The translations under genes and the position numbers were made by a program. 64,000 nt of DNA from Flavobacteriia bacterium (GTDB lineage Bacteria; Bacteroidota; Bacteroidia; Flavobacteriales_D; Crocinitomicaceae): contig CANFHU010000009.1 of the NCBI GenBank assembly GCA_947446925.1, forward strand, positions 1 to 64,000, given 5' to 3'. Positions 60,850 to 64,000 of this stretch are shown here, in pieces; position 1 is the stretch's first letter; each line of letters starts with the position of its first letter. The notes under the pieces were generated by a model. It saw only the letters and a program-made list of their open reading frames with translations. It was not told where the DNA came from and did not search any database.

Positions 60850-61920
60850 ATGCAAAAAACAATATTAATTACAGGAGGATGTGGTTTTGTGGGATCAAAC
60901 TTGGCGATTTCGTTTAAAAAAGTGAATCCAACCTATAAGATTATTGCATTAGACAATTTAAAACGCAGAGGATCAGAATTAAATATTGCTCGTCTGAGAG
61001 CCATGGATATACAATTTATTCATGGTGACATTCGTAATACAGAAGATTTTGATGAAGTTGGTACCATTGATATACTAATAGATGCAGCAGCAGAGCCTTC
61101 TGTAGTCTCAGGCATGGAAACTACTCCTGATTACTTGATAAATACAAATTTAGTAGGTACTGTAAACTGTTTGAATTTCGCCTTGAAAAACAAAGCCTTG
61201 TTTGTACTTCTATCCACAAGTAGGGTTTATCCTATCGGCTTATTGAATGAAATACCATTAACTGAAACTGAAACTCGTTTTACAATTAATAACGAAGAAA
61301 ATACTATCGTTGGTGTTAATAAAGAAGGGGTTAATGAACAATTCCCCTTAAATGGTGCCCGTTCCTTTTACGGTACATCGAAATTGGCTGCAGAATTATT
61401 GGTGGAGGAATATGCTGCGTTTTATGGCTTGAAAACGATTATCAATCGTTGTGGTGTATTAACTGGTGCATGGCAGATGGGCAAAGTAGATCAAGGTGTA
61501 GTTGTACTTTGGATGGCAAAACATTTTTGGAAAAAAGAATTGGGGTATTTTGGGTTTGGAGGGGAAGGGAAGCAAGTACGTGACATGTTGCATGTAAATG
61601 ACCTCTACCGTTTACTTGAAATACAAATTGCAAATCCATCCGTTTATGCAGGTAAACCTTGGAATGTTGGAGGAGGTAATTCAGTTTCTGTTTCTTTGCA
61701 GGAATTGACCCAAATTTGCGAGAAAATAACAGGAAATAAAATTCCGATTAAAAGTGTGAAACAAAATCGAGTGGCTGATATTCCTTGGTATATTACTGAT
61801 TCCACTGAAGTGAAAGAAATGTCAGGATGGGAACCAAAATATACAGTTGAAATGATTATGCAGGATGTATATGATTGGATGAAGGAAAATCAAGAGTTGT
61901 TGAAACCGATTTTGGAGTGA
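60850..61920 (+). CDS. NAD-dependent epimerase, CDP-paratose/tyvelose 2-epimerase-like
   Basis: 356 residues. It has TGGCGFVGSNLA (GxxGxxG at 9-15), DNLKRRGSELNIARL, FIHGDIRNTEDF and the catalytic YGTSKLAAE, the arrangement of CDP-tyvelose epimerase (RfbE) relatives. Segment KQVRDMLHVNDLYRLLEIQI follows. The paralogue-like gene at 62046 shares the same layout. It might epimerise the CDP-sugar made by rfbF and rfbG, although those genes are 15 kb away on the other strand. The exact substrate is uncertain. Confidence 0.8.
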   Translation: MQKTILITGGCGFVGSNLAISFKKVNPTYKIIALDNLKRRGSELNIARLRAMDIQFIHGDIRNTEDFDEVGTIDILIDAAAEPSVVSGMETTPDYLINTNLVGTVNCLNFALKNKALFVLLSTSRVYPIGLLNEIPLTETETRFTINNEENTIVGVNKEGVNEQFPLNGARSFYGTSKLAAELLVEEYAAFYGLKTIINRCGVLTGAWQMGKVDQGVVVLWMAKHFWKKELGYFGFGGEGKQVRDMLHVNDLYRLLEIQIANPSVYAGKPWNVGGGNSVSVSLQELTQICEKITGNKIPIKSVKQNRVADIPWYITDSTEVKEMSGWEPKYTVEMIMQDVYDWMKENQELLKPILE

Positions 61921-62045
61921 TTGGTATAAGACAATAAAAGGAAAGAGTAAATAGTTTTTGAAGAATAGTCACTAGGCAAAGTGAAAACTATAGCTTTTTG
62001 TTCTGGTTTATGGAGATGGGGGTATAAATTTTGAAAAAATAAATA

Positions 62046-63107
62046 ATGAAAATAGCATTAGTAACAGGATCGTCGGGGTTAATAGGAGGAGAATCGGTAG
62101 AGTTTATGTCAAAAAAGTTTGACTTAGTGATTGGCATAGACAATGATATGCGTTCGTATTTTTTCGGGAATGAAAGTTCAACGAATTGGAATAAAAACCG
62201 TTTAGAAGCATCTTGTTCAAATTTTAAATCTTATCAAGCAGATATAAGATCAGTGGATGCATTGTCTCCGATTTTTGAAAAATATGGAAAAGATATTGCG
62301 TTGATTATACATACAGCGGCTCAACCGAGTCATGATTGGGCAGCTAGAGAACCGCTAACTGATTTTGGTGTAAATGCAACTGGTACGATAAATTTATTAG
62401 AAATGTGTCGTATTCATTGCCCTGAAGCTGTATTTATTTTTACATCCACCAATAAAGTATACGGTGATACACCTAACTATTTGCCTTTAATCGAGCAAGA
62501 TAAACGATGGGAGATTGATACTACGCACCCTTATTTTACGGATGGAATTGATGAATTAATGAGTGTAGATCAAACCAAACATTCTGTATTTGGTGCAAGT
62601 AAAGTGGCTGCTGATATAATGGTGCAAGAATATGGTAAGTATTTTGGAATAAAAACGGGTATTTTTAGAGGGGGCTGTTTAACTGGCCCTAATCATTCAG
62701 GAGCCCAATTACATGGTTTCTTGGCTTATCTGATGAAATGTGCAATTACCAAAGAGCATTACACTATTTTTGGATACAAAGGAAAACAGGTTCGAGACAA
62801 TATTCACAGTTATGACTTAGTAAATATGTTTTGGCATTTTTACCAAGATCCAAAAGCAGGCGAAGTATACAATGCAGGGGGAGGGAGACATGCAAACTGT
62901 AGTATGCTAGAAGCGATTGATTTGTGTGAAGAAATCACAGGGAATAAAATGAATTTTAGTTATTCGGAAACAAACCGTATAGGGGACCATATTTGGTACA
63001 TTAGTAACTTGAATAAATTTAAAACGCATTATCCAACATGGAATTGGAAATATGATTTAAAAGAAACCTTAGCAGAAATGTATAATGGTATTAAATCCAG
63101 ATCTTAA
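62046..63107 (+). CDS. NAD-dependent epimerase-like protein with Phe in place of the catalytic Tyr
   Basis: 353 residues. The Rossmann motif is [12 protein letters not shown] and the segments [20 protein letters not shown] and [10 protein letters not shown] are typical of CDP-tyvelose-epimerase-like proteins. The YxxxK catalytic site reads FGASKVAAD, with Phe replacing Tyr, and is followed by [17 protein letters not shown]. The change may be family-typical, so activity could be different or lost. It is 125 bases after the previous epimerase gene with no feature seen between them. Confidence 0.8.
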   Translation: MKIALVTGSSGLIGGESVEFMSKKFDLVIGIDNDMRSYFFGNESSTNWNKNRLEASCSNFKSYQADIRSVDALSPIFEKYGKDIALIIHTAAQPSHDWAAREPLTDFGVNATGTINLLEMCRIHCPEAVFIFTSTNKVYGDTPNYLPLIEQDKRWEIDTTHPYFTDGIDELMSVDQTKHSVFGASKVAADIMVQEYGKYFGIKTGIFRGGCLTGPNHSGAQLHGFLAYLMKCAITKEHYTIFGYKGKQVRDNIHSYDLVNMFWHFYQDPKAGEVYNAGGGRHANCSMLEAIDLCEEITGNKMNFSYSETNRIGDHIWYISNLNKFKTHYPTWNWKYDLKETLAEMYNGIKSRS

Positions 63108-63114
63108 TCTTTCG

Positions 63115-63852
63115 ATGAAATTAAGTGTAGTTATACCCGCATACAATGAAAGTGAATCTATACCAGAAACGCTTTCAACTTTGTATGAAACTTTACAAAG
63201 AGAAAATATACCTCATGAAATTGTAGTTGTCAATGACAATTCAAAAGACACAACCTTAGCGGTACTGACTGAATTGAAAAATACAATACCTACACTAGTG
63301 GTTCATACAAATCATGGTCCTAATGGTTTTGGGTATGCAGTTCGTTATGGTTTAGAGCGATTCACAGGGGATGTTGTCGCTGTAATGATGGCAGATTTAT
63401 CCGATTCTCCAGAAGATCTAGTTAAATTTTATTCAAAAATACAAGAAGGATACGATTGTGTTTTTGGAAGTCGTTGGATAAAAGGAGGCGCAGTGTATGA
63501 TTATCCACTATTGAAAAAACGCATAAATCGCGTTGCTAATTGGATTGTAAAAGTTGTTTTTGGATTAAAATACAACGATTGTACAAATGCTTTCAAAATG
63601 TATCGTAAAGAAACGATTGAAGGAATCAAACCTTTTCTTGCACCTCATTTTAATTTAACCCTTGAATTGCCTTTAAAAGCAATTGTTAGAGGTTACTCCT
63701 ATACTGTACTACCAAATAGTTGGACGAATCGTAAATATGGAGAATCAAAATTGAAAATTAAAGAAATGGGAAGTCGGTACTTCTTTATAATGATGTACTG
63801 TTTAATCGAGAAATATTTCTCGCGTGGTGATTTCAATAAAAAAAATAATTAA
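63115..63852 (+). CDS. DPM1-like family 2 glycosyltransferase
   Basis: 245 residues from ATG 63115, seven bases after the epimerase gene; an upstream ATG at 63085 would overlap it. The polyprenyl-phosphate-sugar synthase pattern is clear: SVVIPAYNESESIPETLSTL, IVVVNDNSKDTTLAVLTEL, MMADLSDSPEDLVKFY and FGSRWIKGGAVYDYPLLKK. No C-terminal membrane helices are present, so it is a soluble or peripheral enzyme making a lipid-linked monosaccharide. It is the last complete gene of the window. Confidence 0.9.
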   Translation: MKLSVVIPAYNESESIPETLSTLYETLQRENIPHEIVVVNDNSKDTTLAVLTELKNTIPTLVVHTNHGPNGFGYAVRYGLERFTGDVVAVMMADLSDSPEDLVKFYSKIQEGYDCVFGSRWIKGGAVYDYPLLKKRINRVANWIVKVVFGLKYNDCTNAFKMYRKETIEGIKPFLAPHFNLTLELPLKAIVRGYSYTVLPNSWTNRKYGESKLKIKEMGSRYFFIMMYCLIEKYFSRGDFNKKNN

Positions 63853-63854
63853 GA

Positions 63855-64000
63855 ATGAAAATAAAAAAAATGATTATTAAGTTATTAGAATTTCTAATAC
63901 ACAAATACTTCATTTTTTTCTTGAAAAGTTTTATTTACCTAAAAGGGAGTAAAAACAATTTAAAACAGAGAACAAATCAAAATTCAATTGCCGTTATTAA
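63855..64000 (+). CDS. N-terminus of an unidentified locus gene (partial)
   Basis: An ATG at 63855, two bases after the GT2 stop, opens a frame that continues to the window edge (48 codons: KMIIKLLEFLIHKYFIFFLK, then SFIYLKG and a polar stretch ending SIAVI). A hydrophobic N-terminus is followed by basic residues. Too little is present to name a family; it continues the polysaccharide locus. Confidence 0.6.
   Translation, partial: MKIKKMIIKLLEFLIHKYFIFFLKSFIYLKGSKNNLKQRTNQNSIAVI

Noticed and set aside
61921-62045. Hidden gene or RNA between the two epimerase genes
   Set aside because: No open frame with a sensible start, no hairpin with a T-run and no promoter element were seen in these 125 bases.

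Overview
The window reads as a low-GC chromosome segment from a member of the Bacteroidota, most likely Flavobacteriales. The signs are: promoter motifs of the TAnnTTTG type (clearest before a tRNA pair, with an upstream TTTG), a secreted metalloprotease ending in a type IX secretion sorting domain, DUF2490, PepSY-like, FISUMP and MutS2-type genes typical of that phylum, and few Shine-Dalgarno sequences. I cannot place the family or genus. No rRNA, phage, CRISPR array or transposase gene was seen.

Positions 1-38.9 kb are mixed housekeeping and accessory genes. In order they hold: a small envelope cluster and a HEPN-MNT toxin-antitoxin pair with deoC; mtfA-like, slyD-like, flavin reductase and mutS2 genes on the minus strand; xth; ruvC; a flippase-like/GT2 pair; a RelE/ParE-type toxin-antitoxin pair; an ATPase gene bounded by a perfect 58-bp direct repeat in front of comM; a FISUMP protein; a Fe/B12-type ABC transporter (substrate-binding protein, permease, ATPase); a DEAD-box helicase; a T9SS-exported M43 protease; tRNA-Gly and tRNA-Leu with a full promoter and terminator; mutS; a trmH-type methyltransferase; a rhodanese; a second HEPN-MNT pair in the opposite gene order; a minus-strand tsaB, aroF-type DAHP synthase/chorismate mutase and aroA set in which aroA is fused to a GNAT domain; an orphan OmpR-type regulator; ThrE-like and EamA transporters; and an M20 dipeptidase.

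Positions 38.9-64 kb are a surface-polysaccharide locus. A minus-strand block (40.7-50.7 kb) carries GT2 and GT4 glycosyltransferases, a polysaccharide deacetylase-like gene, a GNAT gene, a polytopic polymerase candidate, and rfbF/rfbG plus a short-chain reductase, which make CDP-glucose and then CDP-4-keto-6-deoxyglucose. A plus-strand block (53.3-64 kb) carries a 2-oxoglutarate/Fe(II) oxygenase, more glycosyltransferases, a GT11 fucosyltransferase, a second polytopic candidate and two epimerases of the CDP-paratose/tyvelose epimerase type. The cluster runs off the right edge. No rfbH, flippase or ligase is visible inside the window, so the final sugar cannot be named.

The intergenic DNA is unusually rich in short repeats. 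At least five repeat families sit directly at gene 3-prime ends and in several cases supply the stop codon or the last residues of the protein (ruvC, the EamA transporter, trmH, mutS2). A ten-unit array of a GCGAAGC mini-hairpin motif at strict 23-bp spacing, the 58-bp repeats around the ATPase gene, and the aroA-GNAT fusion are the most unusual items.
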